From Poronia punctata (Eukaryota > Ascomycota > Sordariomycetes > Xylariales > Xylariaceae): a stretch of 64,000 bases of DNA. The stretch is taken from the NCBI GenBank assembly GCA_022579005.1, contig MU401591.1, positions 41,202-105,201 on the forward strand, written 5' to 3'. How positions within the stretch are numbered: the stretch's first letter is position 1; each line of letters begins with the position of its first letter. The notes under the pieces were generated by a model. The model worked only from the letters and a program-made list of their open reading frames with translations, was not told where the DNA came from and searched no databases. A program made the position numbers and the translations under genes. This document shows positions 11,501-25,000 of the stretch, piece after piece.

Positions 11501-13330
11501 TGGTCCCTGGTTGGAAATAGGTACTGACGCCATCAGAAGGGGCCTCGAGCATCTAGAAGTAGCCTAGGCCGAGACCTTCCACTCAGGCGGCACTTATACG
11601 GGCAAACCCGTCTTCTTCTTGCGGGCGGGTTTCTGGGATGCTCGTACGATGAAATACCAGTGTGCCCCTAATCGACTATGTTAAGCAAAGAGTACTCGGG
11701 CCACTAGCGCATGCAGCCACGTTGGCAACAACCAGCAAGTGGAGGTAGGCTCAGGGTGGGTATGATGAAAGACGGGAGGGTAGATTACCTAGACTAGACA
11801 GAAACGTGGCAGCGGATCGAAAGCTGTCAAGCTCTGCAAGGAGGGTTACAGAGAAGGGGCACAGTACCGGATATCGAAGAATTCGCCGCATCCATACTCG
11901 ACACGTTAGGTCGAAAAGGGGGCGAAAGCAAGGCCAATCAGCCGATATGGAACCATGGGATTTCAGCGTTTCACATGTCTGTTTGATTTTGTGCAGTCGG
12001 TAACTTGCATGTTTCGGGCGATCTGGATATTTTCTGGTAAAGGTGCGTGTGGTAGGTAGCCTGGTGAGGCTATGGGTTCCTTAACTGCAGGTAGATATTG
12101 TACTTTCAGCACCATGACGACGGTATTTTGCTTAGAGAGGTAAATCTACCAGGCAGGAATAACGCGCATTGACGGACGAGGTTGCGAAATACCGTTGGCA
12201 TACCTACGAGTAGGTAACGTGTAGTCTAGGTTGTGAAGCCTAAAGGGAAACTGCATCGGGCGACGGCCTGTGGCTTGTAGCTCCGAGATCCGTAGCTTAC
12301 CCAGTCATATTGTGCCTGGTTATCTACTACGTCAGGTATGGGGTTTGCCTTCACCGCCTACGCCCGGTCTTGTTCATGTGCCACCCAGCGCCTCCAATCA
12401 AATTTGTAACATCACAACTTGACCATGGCGGATGAAACAGCCTCATTGCTTGGACCTTCCGCCCTTTCGGTATCGAATGGCGTGGGGGAGAGTGGAAGTT
12501 GAATGATACGATAAAAAGATAGCCCAATTTAATAAGCCGCATGGAACCCGGTGTGAAGTGGCCGTCCTGCAAGGCAGTTGCGACCAACAATGAATGTTGC
12601 ACGACCCAGGCACGACTAGGTTGCCAGCCATGTCCCGTAGACAGGGACGCGGCTTCAAGGCCGAAATTGTTGTTTACCGTTGGCCTTATTTGATAGCTGT
12701 GTTCCAATTGAGTCGGGCTTTCTCGTCTCTGCCTCCATGAGACTCGTGCTTTTTTCTTGATATCTAGTCCGCCTTCGTCTCTTCCTTCTGTCTTTTTGAA
12801 ACGACACCAGCCACAGTTAAAAGGCTTGGCTACATATGCACGTTAGGGCTAGGTAGTCTGGATGATAAGGCGATATAACCATTACCACACATCAGCCCTA
12901 ACACTATAAGGCCTAGTAGCCGACCTTTACGATAGAATTGTCATAAACACGCCCTGCCTCTGTACGTATACATCATGTACAAATATGCGTGCATGTAGTC
13001 ATGATTTGCCAACAATATACATTGGCATATATACCTACCTACTGAGGCTTGTTGCCCATACGTATCTTAGGTATCTTACGACCTGTGGTCTGCAATAGAA
13101 GACATATTTTACGGCGGAGTTAGGTGTAACAGCAGAAGTCTCTGCCGATATACCCGAGACACACCCTGACTGATCATTGTGATCATTTGTTTTCAGTAAA
13201 GGTCCCTTTACTACCTACTCGTAGGTTTCATGCTTATTTGGGTGCACCTAATTAAATTAAATCTGCCCATTACTGCATTACGAATACATCCAAGATAGGT
13301 AGGTATATAGTCTACGTTTCAGTATTACCT
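8530..13330. other. gene-poor stretch, no supported gene
   Basis: This is about 4.8 kb of roughly balanced base composition with no recognisable gene on either strand. ORFs of 60-144 codons occur in all frames (the longest is 11050-11484, minus), but they overlap one another, lack splice-joined partners, and have Arg/Ser/Pro-rich compositions expected from translated noncoding DNA. A short direct repeat of GGCCACT units lies at about 9901-9928. The far left should contain the promoter of the methyltransferase gene. Confidence 0.5.
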
Positions 13331-13570
13331 GGGGGCATAGATGATGGGGGCCTACATTGGGCGGTTGTTGCTACCTTCCCTACCAATCAAGGCGCGGGGG
13401 GCGGCGGGGGGGGGGGCCGGGGGCNNNNNNNNNNTTTTCGTTATCGTTTCTCTCGGGGGTGGGGGCTTTGGGGGTTGGGGGTGTGTGTGGGGGCCCCGCC
13501 CCCCCCCCCCCACCCCCCCCCCCCCCCCCCCCCCCCCCCCGCCAACCAGAGAAGCAAGGCTGGGATGGCT
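13331..13570. other. assembly gap (10 N) within G/C homopolymers
   Basis: Ten N occupy 13425-13434. They are preceded by G-rich runs (13396-13424) and followed by a long, nearly pure C tract (about 13497-13541). A scaffold join or collapsed low-complexity segment is likely. The poly-Pro and poly-Gly ORFs crossing the gap on both strands are artefacts of this composition. Confidence 0.9.
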
Positions 13571-15660
13571 CATAATATTGTAGCAAGGCTCGAGATAATC
13601 CCGTCCCGAAGCCTGGTTGAACCCGGGCCCTACCAGGGGTACCGGGACATGAGCTCTTACCTCTCTCATAGGCCTTTGCTGTATCTGATTGGACCTCTTG
13701 CTTCAAACGTCACAGCTCAGAGCACATTCCTGCCCCGGTGACAGACCTGGTTTATGGTTGAGCTGCCAATTCTTACGAGTAGATGACGGTTAACAGTTTG
13801 GCCGGGCGAATTTCATTATGAAGTCCTATCCAAAAATCCATCCAAAAATCCCAATATTTTCAGTGGTGACGATGCCGGTATCCGGCTATGCGAGCCTCTA
13901 GCCTATCTAGGTTCTTATTTGTACGTTTTTAACACTCTACGCGTTAATAGCAACGGGTCAAGCCGATGCTGGGCACACTGAATTTTCAAATCTGTTCCAT
14001 TGGGACTGGTGGCTCATCCAACAACTTAGTCTTTGGAAAAGGACGATATTACAAGTCAGCCTGGCGCAGTTGTCTAACAAGATCATCTTGCATGGCCCAG
14101 CTACCCAACCGGAAGTATACGTACATGTACACTACCAGGCCTTGTGCCTGCAAGTGGTACAGATGAGCCAGAGCCCTACATGATGTACCTGTACATGTAC
14201 CTGCTGAGATTATCATGATCTGCAATTTTTACCTGGGAAATCACAACGACGGAGAGTCCTTAATATCAGGCAACATACCTAGTACTAAAGTTAATGCAGT
14301 TTACAAGTACATACCTAACAGATGCCAATTTTGCCTAGAAAATTAATCCCGGAAATGGCTGTGCATAATTACGTGTATGTTGCTAACCCGCCATTATGGT
14401 TAGCCCTAGTGAGCAAGGTACTATTTTTAATCAGGATCCTGTCGCGTATCGTTGACGGTAATCAGTCATGGTTAGAAGGGCACAGCCGCTCTACGTTGGA
14501 CGCCGCTCTCTGTCGCTCTCGTATCGGATCCTGGGAATCTCTAGGGCAGACAACAAGGGACGGGGCGGGGGGGCTAGCAACATGGGTTAGGGAAGGAAGA
14601 AAGGAGAGAAAAAACAAAGGAGAGCTTTTATTCAAGCAGAAAACAGTCTATAGTCACCCGTTAGACATCCGAGTTGTATTGGCTTTGGGTAAGGTAGGTA
14701 CTTATCTGCCCGCATCACTTTGTTGCCCTTTAATAATTCGGCGTTTTCCTAATACTTGTAACACTGGTAGGGCATTGACCAACAGGCGGCCCCGGGTTTA
14801 GTAATACGCGCAATCCCACAATCCAGTACCGTCGGATCGAGCTTTAGGATTTCTAGCTAGCAGGCTGGCAGGGTCAGGGCAAACTTGTTACACCTGCAGT
14901 TATTAGTTAATAGTGAGATGTTGCTATTCACAAATACGTGGGTACTATCTACTAGGTATATGGAGATACTTGTAGATTGTAGCTAATAAAGCCACCCCAA
15001 GAGCTTACGTGGTAGATCTTTGTAAGTTATATTTCTACCCCCAGCCGTGTTTTTCTCGCCAACTCCAGAATCCATCCAGCTGCAGCATGCTGTAGGTACA
15101 TACTCATTTTACCTACATCAGGTACACTAACCTGCAATGTATACCTACATGTACCTCCTACACGTAATTACATCCATATCCCTACGTGGGGCTCTATGCA
15201 GTGGGGCTATAGGAGGGGTTCTGCACGTGCAGCGTTTGGTACTCCTGTACTTGGTAATATTAGCTCTGTCTTTTGCGATGCAGCAATACTAGAAGCTCCA
15301 TGCCTAATTTTATTACATACTTGAATTTAGCTTTTTTTTCTCTCTTCCTAGGCAGATATAGGTTTTGTCGGCCTTGGCTATCGAGCAAGGGATGTAGGTA
15401 TCTGGGTATGGCCCCAGATAGGCCCAAGACCAAGTAATCTCTAGGCAGGTACCGATACACAACCTGGTACAGAATACGACTCTTGATCTCATTTGTTAGG
15501 TTTTTTTTTTCTTTCCCTGACCCTCTCTCCTTTTTGTCTTCGTCTCCTCCCGATGTGACGATAAGTGACAATAATCCACCCCCTGGCCCTGGTCTGACGA
15601 TGGGCACACCTTGTCACTTCACCCATCGTCATCTTCGAACTCAGCACTATAGGCAACATC
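13571..15660. other. intergenic, no supported gene
   Basis: No gene is recognised. The longest ATG-started ORF is 14322-14801 (159 codons, plus); it has no recognisable domain, no intron-joined neighbours and a Leu/Arg-rich composition, so I leave it uncalled. Short palindromes of the type TGTACATGTAC occur near 14124 and 14190. Confidence 0.45.
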
Positions 15661-15670
15661 GGTAAGCTGG

Positions 15671-15680
15671 TATAAAAAGG
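15671..15680 (+). promoter_or_regulatory. TATA-like element (distal)
   Basis: TATAAAAAGG lies about 290 bp upstream of the 40-codon ORF at 15961 and is followed by pyrimidine-rich sequence, a common layout of strong fungal promoters. If transcription starts just downstream, the leader contains a four-codon upstream ORF (ATG at 15731, stop at 15743-15745). Confidence 0.4.
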
Positions 15681-15861
15681 GTCGTCCCATCCACTCTCCC
15701 TCATACCATTCCTATTACTTCAGCACAATCATGAGAAGTATATAACCATAACCACATCTCCTTCGACTCGACCCGTCTTTTTCCCGACTCCTTTAAACGC
15801 TCAATCTAGCTATATATTATACATCGTCATATCTTCGTCTTCCCTCTTGCGCACACACTTC

Positions 15862-15868
15862 TATAAAA
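15862..15868 (+). promoter_or_regulatory. TATA-like element (proximal)
   Basis: TATAAAA lies 93 bp upstream of the ATG at 15961, within pyrimidine-rich sequence (15815-15850 and 15910-15945). It is the better-placed candidate for the core promoter of the small ORF, because initiation 30-60 bp downstream would give a leader of about 40-60 nt without the upstream ORF. Confidence 0.4.
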
Positions 15869-15960
15869 CACCGTAAAGGCTTAAACGCGCAAGAGAATCG
15901 TATCCACCATATCGTCTCTTATCCCCATCCGCCACCTCTTCTATTCAAACAGTTGTCATC

Positions 15961-16083
15961 ATGGCTGTTAAAGAACACCAACCTCTTGTCAACCATTGCT
16001 GCGCTTTCTGCTGCAAGGCTGTCGATTTTGGAACGCATGATTACTGCGGTTCCCACGATGCCTGCCATAGATGTCCCAACTAG
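15961..16083 (+). CDS. candidate 40-aa Cys/His-rich microprotein
   Basis: This is a 40-codon ORF from ATG to TAG. The start context is strong (ATC before ATGGC: A at -3, G at +4) and the preceding 300 bp has two TATA-like boxes and CT-rich tracts. The product has seven cysteines (C13, C14, C17, C18, C29, C35, C38) and five histidines (H6, H12, H26, H32, H36), so 30 % of residues are potential metal ligands or disulfide formers. The core is HCCAFCC, then HDYCGSHDACHRC. There is no signal peptide or membrane helix. The spacing suggests a compact zinc- or copper-binding peptide, loosely metallothionein-like, but I recognise no family. It is shorter than most annotation cut-offs. Chance origin cannot be excluded, because one 40-codon ORF is not statistically rare; the promoter context and Cys density are the arguments for it. 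Confidence 0.45.
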   Translation: MAVKEHQPLVNHCCAFCCKAVDFGTHDYCGSHDACHRCPN

Positions 16084-19000
16084 TCGTCGTCAATGGCACA
16101 CCGGAGATGCTAAGAAAATTCCTTGGGGTTCCCGAACACCGTCCGAAAGGTTCAACCGGCCACTGTCCGAGATGGTGCAGCTACAGCGCGCCACTGCTAT
16201 CTGTCACTCATTCCGCCTTTCCGTTTATGCCACACATACCCCTATCTAGGGCTACCTAGCTGAAAGGCCCGGGCTAGGGCGCTGTTACTACAGCCGCAGA
16301 GAACATGCCATGTATCTCTCATGCACGGTTCTATGTGTCCCTACGGCCACCCCGCCCAGCATGCAGCAAGGCTATGTTGCGACCAGCTGCGGACACAAAC
16401 ATTTGCCCATTGTTGTACACCTATGCAGGCTGCCGTTCGGTGACCCTCGTTGGGTCGCATAGGGTGCCGTTTCCGTATATTCGCACCGCTGTCGTCACTC
16501 CTATTCGGCTGCGACTCCTCCCATCCCTCAATTTGTGGCTGTTCTAGGCGCTTGCACACCGCGTCGCCAGCCTTTTCTTCATCTCAACCTTCTGTTACAA
16601 GTCACCCCGCATAGCTAAGCGTTTTTTGCATGTTTATTTTTTTACAGCGTCTGTTTTGTCTCTACTCCAACATATCCCACCAATTTTATCTGCTCTGGCC
16701 TGGTGTGGTACAGGGGAACCGAGGATTGCGGGCAGGCGTTTGCATTTAGGAAGGATATGGGTACTGTAAATGTGTTCATAGGCGTCGGATCGAGCAGACG
16801 CTGTCTGTGAGGTGCAAGGGGTGTATCGGCGCTACGGGGATTTTTCCTTTTTTTTCTGTTATTAGCACATACTACCTCTGCCAATACCAATTTTTCGGCT
16901 TGTTCTACAACCAGGTCCGTGGATACTTATTGGCGCTATTTGCTTGCCTACCCTTGAAGTTTCTTGGCCTCTATAAACACTGTATCTCTCTACCATAGGC
17001 CCCTAGCCTGCACGGTTCCTGTATCTTGCATGTGGCATACGAGTACGCCCCCGAATTTCATTGTGCCTGGTGAAAAGTATGGTATAAGTTTTTGTCATCT
17101 AACCTGCGAGTAAATCTACCAACAAAATATGGCTTGGCACTCACTATTATGCATCGCACCGCCGAATTTGCCATTGTCCATCGCTTACTTCAAGGGTTTT
17201 CTGGTGTGTCAAAATTCCATGCGCCACCGATTCCTCTTTTGCCCAACTATGTAGACCAACAGAAACCTCAAGCAAACTGCATCTTCACCAGATACGGAGC
17301 TTGGGGCTGCGTCAGCTGAGAAATAAGCGAGGCCGGCGTACCTGTGTACACTTTCTAAAGACAGGCATTCATAGAGGATCGTCCAACCCTGTCAAGCCAT
17401 CCTAGCAGACTTTCCCAGGTACTTTCAAAACAAACTAGACTACGTGCATACTACTTAGACAAGGTACGAGTAGCTCGTATCCAGCACAAAAGTCTTCGAG
17501 CTTTGCCATTATTGCACACATCTCGTGTTCTTTGTGCTTTGTTATCTTTTTTGATGTCTTTGTAGTCGTCTACCTAATATGGACTAGTCTGATATGAGTT
17601 TTGACTCTTGAGGCATATGGAAAAGCCGTTGGCCGATGTTACACCACTCCCCTGCAGCGCTAATGTTACGAGTATTGATGGCCATATCAGTCTTTTGAAA
17701 CCCGCTCCTCCCCTGGTCAATGCGATATCTTCACTCCCTTTAGGAAAGCGTGGTACGTAATTAACATTTAGTGCGGGACCACAAAAAAGGACCACTAACC
17801 GACACAACTGGGGGCTGAGGTGAGCCGTCCAGGATGTCCTGCGCTGCTGCTGCAACCGCCCGCCTTTCTGACCCATGGGCACCAAAGGTCAAAGGCAATC
17901 CCGTTCCAAGTAGGTGGCCAAGGCAAATCCGGCCCTTGGACGTTACATGCCGCCGAAACTAGAACGGAAGCTTCGGCGAACGGCTGAACGGCAAATACGT
18001 CGACGGAGGCTATACAGGAGGTATTCGAGGCCCGGAGCTTGTACGGGAAACGGTTGGATGACAACGAACTAAACTCAAGTGTTTCTGAGATAACCCGGCC
18101 AGGTGATCGGGTTGATACCGACTTTTTGAGAGGCCGCGACGACAAGGTAAAGGATGTTGCCCTTCGAGCATTGTGGGCCCGACAAACTTCCGTACCCTTC
18201 CAATGCTGGGTGCTTCCAAGATTAGAGACAAAAGGTGCAAAACAAAAGCTCAATTGCCGGGGAGCAACCAACGGCAATAACCAAGTGCGGGCAAAAACTA
18301 CCTTACAGACACACGTGGACCCTCTATATGGAGCGCTTAAGCGCTCATAAGACACGATACACGGAGCAGAGTGGATGTAACAAGACGGGATACCCAACTA
18401 GACCTCGGCACATAAACGACAGAGCATCTCAAACGTCCCTATTAGGTAAAGGTGTGACCAGGAGCTGTTGACAAGATACCAGACAGACAAGGGTTCGCAT
18501 TTAAGCTGGCGTTGCATCATCTCCATCGGCCTCCACTTGGATTAACTACACGTATACGAGTGTACCTGCATCCCATGTTATCGCCTCTTGTATGCATGAT
18601 GGGATATCAATGCTTCCTTCTATACAGACAAGCTCGAGGATACAGCTGCATGGATACTGCCCCCTCGCGAGCTCTAGCTTATGCTTATCGTCGGCCCACG
18701 CAGCACAATGTCTTACTCCATGTTTCTCGGTGACGCGATTAAGTCACCTGGACGTTTCTACTAACCGCCCGCCTCACCTAGCTTGGCAGCAGCCCAAAGC
18801 GGAACGTGAAGATAAGGATGAAAGGACGTCACTCCTCTGGCGATAGGTAGCCAAATCTGGTTGGGGACGCCCGCAAATGCCTAGGCAATTTGGGTTTACA
18901 CAAAAAGAGGCCACGCGTGTCACCTGCTGGTGCACGCCCCGAGATGCACGGTCAAGACAGAAGCAGTGTCAGGGTCATTCCCGGCTGTGATACCGAATCA

Positions 19001-22000
19001 AGGTGTGCCCGACACCGTTTGTGCGCAGCTGCAGCTGCAGCTACATTAAACAGGTGACCACGTATGGCATTTCTTTGTTTCCCATCCCCTCTTCCACTTT
19101 CCTCCACCATTTCCTCGTCGTTGTCATTAAATTGGTTACTGTTGGGGTATGTATTATTGGCCACATACAGGGCTTACTTACATTACATATTACCTACTAT
19201 ATCCTATATCCCTACAGGTGTGAGTAAGCCAAGCTAGGTCAACCCAGGCCGGGCCAGCCCCGGGCCAGCAGGCTAACCCCCCCCGGAGGCATAGTCGTCA
19301 CGGCCGCACTGCGACTCTGACATTTGGGGGGTTTGCTTTTCCAAGGGAGGAGCTCAGGGTGTGATAGGAGGGAAATTACTTCACGAAAGCAGCTTATTGC
19401 ATTTCATGCTTATGAAATTGAAGGTCCATCATGTAGGCCAGATACGCCACATTCCGGATCCTCGTCGGACAGGACAAGTCAGTGCATTCGTTGCTCAACT
19501 GTAGGCCTCCGAGGCCGAGGCCGAGGCCAACCGGCCCCCACCCGGCCGACCGACCTCCTAGTGCCCATCTACTCGCAACTAGAGACGACTGCGCAAGGAT
19601 ACTTAATACTCCTACAGAAGCACATCGAGGATTGTCTTTTCACCCTCCCTCCTGCTTGCCTATCTTGTCTGCTTTATCAACCTGAATTGGATTTACTTTT
19701 CTGTTTTTCTCCCCCTGATCAGTGATCCTCACTAACTTGCTCTACGTCTTCTGGCAGGCCTAGGTGCCTACCGTATACGGATAGCTCTACATATCAACAT
19801 AGTACATTTCTCAACATCTGCATGTATGGACATGAACGTACTTAGTTCGATGTCCTGTAATCTGCCCTACTTACCCAGCTGAAGGACAACGCCAGCCAGA
19901 AACAGAAAAAGAAGTTAATAATGTCGTCACCCTTATCACGTAAGACAGTCCTAGTAATAATAGAATAGATTTCTGAAACGTACTATATCCACATTTGTTT
20001 CTAGTCTACATAAAGATTGACTGCCCTAACAACTGCAAGTTCTCCAGGAATTATTAGTTAACATAATCTTACTTGGAGAAGGCAAAAAAGAGCAAATGCA
20101 AGGATCGACAGACGAGACAAGGAAAGGGTGATTTCTTTACAAGTACCTTGAAGTAAAAGTACCGGGTGTGCCAAGATCTCTTGTTCCAAGTTGCCAACAT
20201 TGTTTGTGTCTAAAAGTTAGAATTTCACCTTTCTTTTCCCGTACCCGTCCATCGTCAATCTCGGTCTTGCTCGGACCCGTCCCATAGCTTTGTACGATGC
20301 GGCACGGTGCGGCAACTAAAGATTACTGCCCTTTCCGGAAATGGTTTGGTCTCGGCTGACTTGCATTGCAGGGTTCCTTTTTTTTTTTTTTCTTCTTCTC
20401 TCTCTTTTTGCGAACTTTTTTTTTTTTTACATTACATTACATACGTCCAGATTTGCAATTTGGTTGCGTGTTTTCATTATTGATTGCTCGCTTGCGTGTT
20501 GATGTACAGGTAGTTTCTTGAAATATGTACTTTGTTTATATATATCGACGTCGGGGGTTGGTGTATACTTACCTAACCCAGATGTACCTATCATACACTT
20601 ACAAGTAAGTACCTAGCAACCCCCTATCTAACCTCTTAAATTACAAGTAGGTAGTCTACTCGTAGGATAAATCATAAGGAGAAGAAATCAGATATTTTCG
20701 ACCTTTAAGTATCCTAACCTACATTATACCTTGGCTATGTATCTGTACTCGTAAAAAGCTATTACCTCGCTAGGTTACTGGTCTCTCTGGTTTTCATTGT
20801 ACGTCGTCATAATGGCTTGCCAAGCTTGACATTTTTTTCTTTTCTTTTTTCTTTCTTCTACTCGTAGTCCGTTTATCTACCCATCTCACTAAGCCCGGCG
20901 ACTGACTGAGTGACTGAGTGACTGACTGACTGACTAACTGACTGATTAACTAACTAACTAACTGAGCCTTTCTAACAAAACCCGGAGCTCGCCCAGTAGG
21001 TATATGGCGTTGTCTCGCTAATATCGGGGGTTATGGCGATATATGCAGATCACAGGCTAGTCTAGCTGCCCGTCGCCCTATTCTGATATTATTTCCCCAG
21101 CTTGCTTCTCTAATGTGGGCTTCCCTTCCCTTACCTTACTACTACTTGTATGTCAGCATAGACAAGCGGTCAAGGATGTTTGAAGCTCGCCCCTGATGTT
21201 CTATCGTAGGTTAGTCTAGAGTAGCCTTGTCTTCAAAACACTTGTGTACCTATTGCAATTACAGCTGTACGATAGGTAAACTCTACTTGCGATGGAGAGA
21301 AGAGTATTGACTTTAGCTTATAGCTACGAGTAGTGTGACCCGGCGCCTACCGCACCGCAAGAGTTCATTTCTCTCTGGTCTACCTAATACGGCTCTGACG
21401 ATTATGATGACGACGACGATGGTAATATTCGAGTAATAATAACGTACATAAGGCAAATCTGATCCTACTACTAACATGCCTGTCTATCTGAGCATCTGCC
21501 CTCGGGGTGTCTGTACGACGTTCTGCTATATAGACTCACCTCTAGCCGTGCAGAACTATTTTGGGAAGGGTCAGAGACAACCTTAACCTACCTCTCAACT
21601 TACAGAGGACGAAGATGTAGGTAAGATAATAGAGATATGCATGTGGAAATTGTAATTCCAGGAGCAGGTACGACCTAAGATAGGTGCATGCATGCAGGGC
21701 GCTGATGTGACAACACTGCCGCCCAGCCCTCAATCTTCTACTCGTAGGTAAAGTACTTACTACCTAGCGTACATCTTTAACCCAAGATGTATGTTCGGTG
21801 AGGGCTTCTTGGAAGTTGGAAGCCCATGCCTTACTTGTTTCTAAACGTCTTTTACTATATAAAGATATTGATTTACGACCGCGCCTACTCCTACAGGTAC
21901 TCTAGTGTTAGAGATGCAGTGCCTACATTAAGTATGCCGCATCCGCATGCTACTACTAAACTGACTAACCTACATTAGTCAAGATAGCTTCCTTAAACCT

Positions 22001-25000
22001 GAGAGAGCCTCGATCTTTCTAAACGAGGGTACTGTAACTCCTTCCTTCCTTCCTTCCCATCCCCTAACGCAACTCCGGGTTCTTGGATTGCCGATTGGGG
22101 TCATGGGCCGCAGGTTATAATCAATGCGTTATAGCCCAAGTGAGTGTCCAGGTCTAGGTTCATATCCCCAGACGACGATATAAAAGGGATACAAAAGCGC
22201 AAAAGAGAAATTAAGATTGTATATCAAAGACGTGCAGCAAATGACCCCATCGATGCGCATATGTGAAGCATGTAGGTGAGCGTTTATGGTAATTGGTGTC
22301 TGCAGGTTCCCATAAGCCACTCAGCAGATCGCTGCTGCCTGTGAGTATGGCGTATTACAGGGGTGAGAAAGGTCCTTCTGCAGATGTGCCTACTTCTACT
22401 CGTACGAGAAGATAGAGGAGGCGCAGATGGGTAGTCCAATAACAAATGGTCCATGATATAGGCTTGCATGAAATTTGACATCCAGACTTTCTTGCGCCCT
22501 GTCATGGTGGTCTAGTAATACGTAAAGTCGCAATCGAATTAAATGTGCTTCTTCCTTGATACGAAAATGGAATGTTCTTCTAATTACGAGTAAAGCACCG
22601 AGAGTGAGTATTATATTGCATCAGTTCTAGGTGTGCCTGAGGTGACGACCCACGTAGGTACTTTTTCTACATTGTACCTAGACTAGCCCGGAGATGAGTC
22701 GTCTTGTGAGCGGCGGCCCGATCCTTCAGAGGTCCCGAAACAGGTACCTGGGAATGGTAAAACATTGGCATCTGTAAACGACACCAGAAACGGGAATATC
22801 GCTATCTGTATCATCTGTTTATCGCTCCTAAATGTACCTAAATACATACCTACATGTGCATACATGAGGTACCCGCCGACGTCCTACGATAGTATGTACC
22901 CTATATCCACGCAGGTAAGTACGAGTAAGCAGCAGACAGGCAGGTGCCCTGTTCATGCCTGCCAGGGTACATGTATGTACGGTAAGTAACGCGCATAGGC
23001 TATTAGGTATGTACGTAAACATACTAGGTAGTCTAATAGATAAGTGATAATGATTCATGACCTCTACGAGCCATGCTCGGTATCGAGGTTCGACCCCGAT
23101 CAGAAATGCAGCACTCCCTGCGCCTCGAACCATATATTCCTCCCAGCCTTACATCCATCGTCGACGAGCATGGCGGGGATCCTATTTCAAGAGCCTAGAT
23201 TGTCATGTAGAGTAGGTACCTGTACCTCTCGGTGGTAAGGACACTTACACGTATCACCTACATGTAGTAGGTACCTAGGCCCCTTACCTTCAATTGTGTA
23301 AGTAGCTTCCTTTTCCTTCCTACATCGTACCGACCAGGCAATTTGCGGATGTTGCAGGCACAGACCGTCATCTCGGTCTCGCATAAGTATAGGATACATG
23401 AATCATACATGCCCGGGTCTTCCTGATAACCTGTCTTCTATGCTATTGTACGTAGATTGCCAGCGGTATCTTTTGTACAAACATGTACCGGTTTCATCAG
23501 CACCTTGCCGCTCTCTTTTCGGCTCAAGTTCTCAACCGCCTCGCATCATGCACCCCGGATCGACCCCAAGGTCCAACTACCTAGCGGGACGGACATAGTG
23601 ACGAATTTGGACGGTCGAGGCACGTCGATTTATTGTGGGCTCACTATCTACTATTAGAACCCACCTGGTTGGGACGGACGCACGGACTGGCGGACTGGCG
23701 GACGGACGGGAACACCCAGCACATGACCCCGCGTGCCCGCCCACACCCGTTCTTAGGTCTCGATTACCTATAGCTTTGCCATGTTTGGGGCTTCGTTACA
23801 TCCCGCGCAGTATCCGTACCATCTGCTTCGGCAATCGAGCTATGTCCTAGAGGTAGAGAGCTTGGTATTGCCTAGTGCAACCACTGGAGGTTCCGCCGAA
23901 AGGGGCCGTGTCCAAAAGGAATGGTGGCGTTCTAGTTCCGGGATAGCAGGTTGTAGTCGACCCCCCCCCAGCTTCTAACATAGGTTAATCCCATTACGAG
24001 AGACATAGACATCCATAGACGGTACCTGGGTCGGAAGGTTAGTTTGCCCGACACATCTGCAAGTGAGAACATTAACCAGCACTCACTTCATGCAGGGCGA
24101 CGGCTTTCAAAAGAATACCAAGGCAAAAGGACCTGGACTAACCCAGGTAGAACTGCTTCGAAGGAAGGCATGGAGGGGAACTGCAAAGTACGGACGGCCC
24201 CGGACGGTCCAAGATGCGTCAGGGTTTCCTTGGCGACAGTGTGCCCCTGGGCCCTGGACTTACGGTGAAGGTACCTACTGTACTCAGTACATGTACACGT
24301 ACATTGTTGTTTTCGCGGTACACTAATCGTCGAGTAGGGTAGGTATTCGTTTCTTTTTTCGTCGAGACAATACCGCTTATGTATAAGCTCATCCTTCCCT
24401 TCTCCTTGGGCCCGGGAGAATGGGGAACTACTGCAGCAACGATGCCAAGGGGAGCGAGCTTCCTTAGTCTGCGCCGGGGCCATGGTACTGTAAACAGGGA
24501 AAAGCGAGCACAGACGAAAGATTATTGGCAGGCCGCGATAGCTACGACACGAAATCTAGCAGGATCCTACAAGGTCCCAAGGTTCCACGCTCAGGAATCT
24601 GCCTCGCCTAGGCTAGGTACCTATAGTTCTTCTTCCTTCACCTCTGCTATCCTATCCTAACAACACCCTAGTTAAATCCCGACCCTCGGGCTCCGATCAT
24701 GAGTCCTCCACCAAACATCATGTAAGCAAACATAGAATATCGTAGGTATCCTTGGGACCTTCCGGCCCCGCATAGCCTTCCCTTTCTCCTCTTTTTTCTT
24801 CTTCGTCCCCTGCGCAAAATGCCGGATGGGGAAAAGGTAAGAGTTCTCGCGACAGTTACCGTCCTGGGAAGCATGAGAATCAAAGAGGATTTCATGTGCA
24901 TCTGTCCCCAGCACAGCACATATCCGAATGGCGTGTTTCCTTTTACCCAACATCCCTCTTACGCGGCCTTCTATCTCGAACAATTAGACGATGTCGGCTC

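Noticed and set aside
13341..13741. Overlapping poly-Pro/poly-Gly ORFs across the N gap
   Set aside because: They are produced by the G and C homopolymers and the gap itself.
14322..14801. 159-codon plus-strand ORF
   Set aside because: No recognisable motif or supporting splice structure, low-complexity basic middle; not enough to call a gene.
17795..18397. 200-codon minus-strand ORF, the longest in the gene desert
   Set aside because: Ser/Arg/Cys-rich composition without domain features, antisense to another open frame, and no splice partners; consistent with chance.
23070..23105. tRNA-like B box (GGTTCGACCCC)
   Set aside because: The T-stem does not pair properly and no matching A box, anticodon arm or acceptor stem could be folded.
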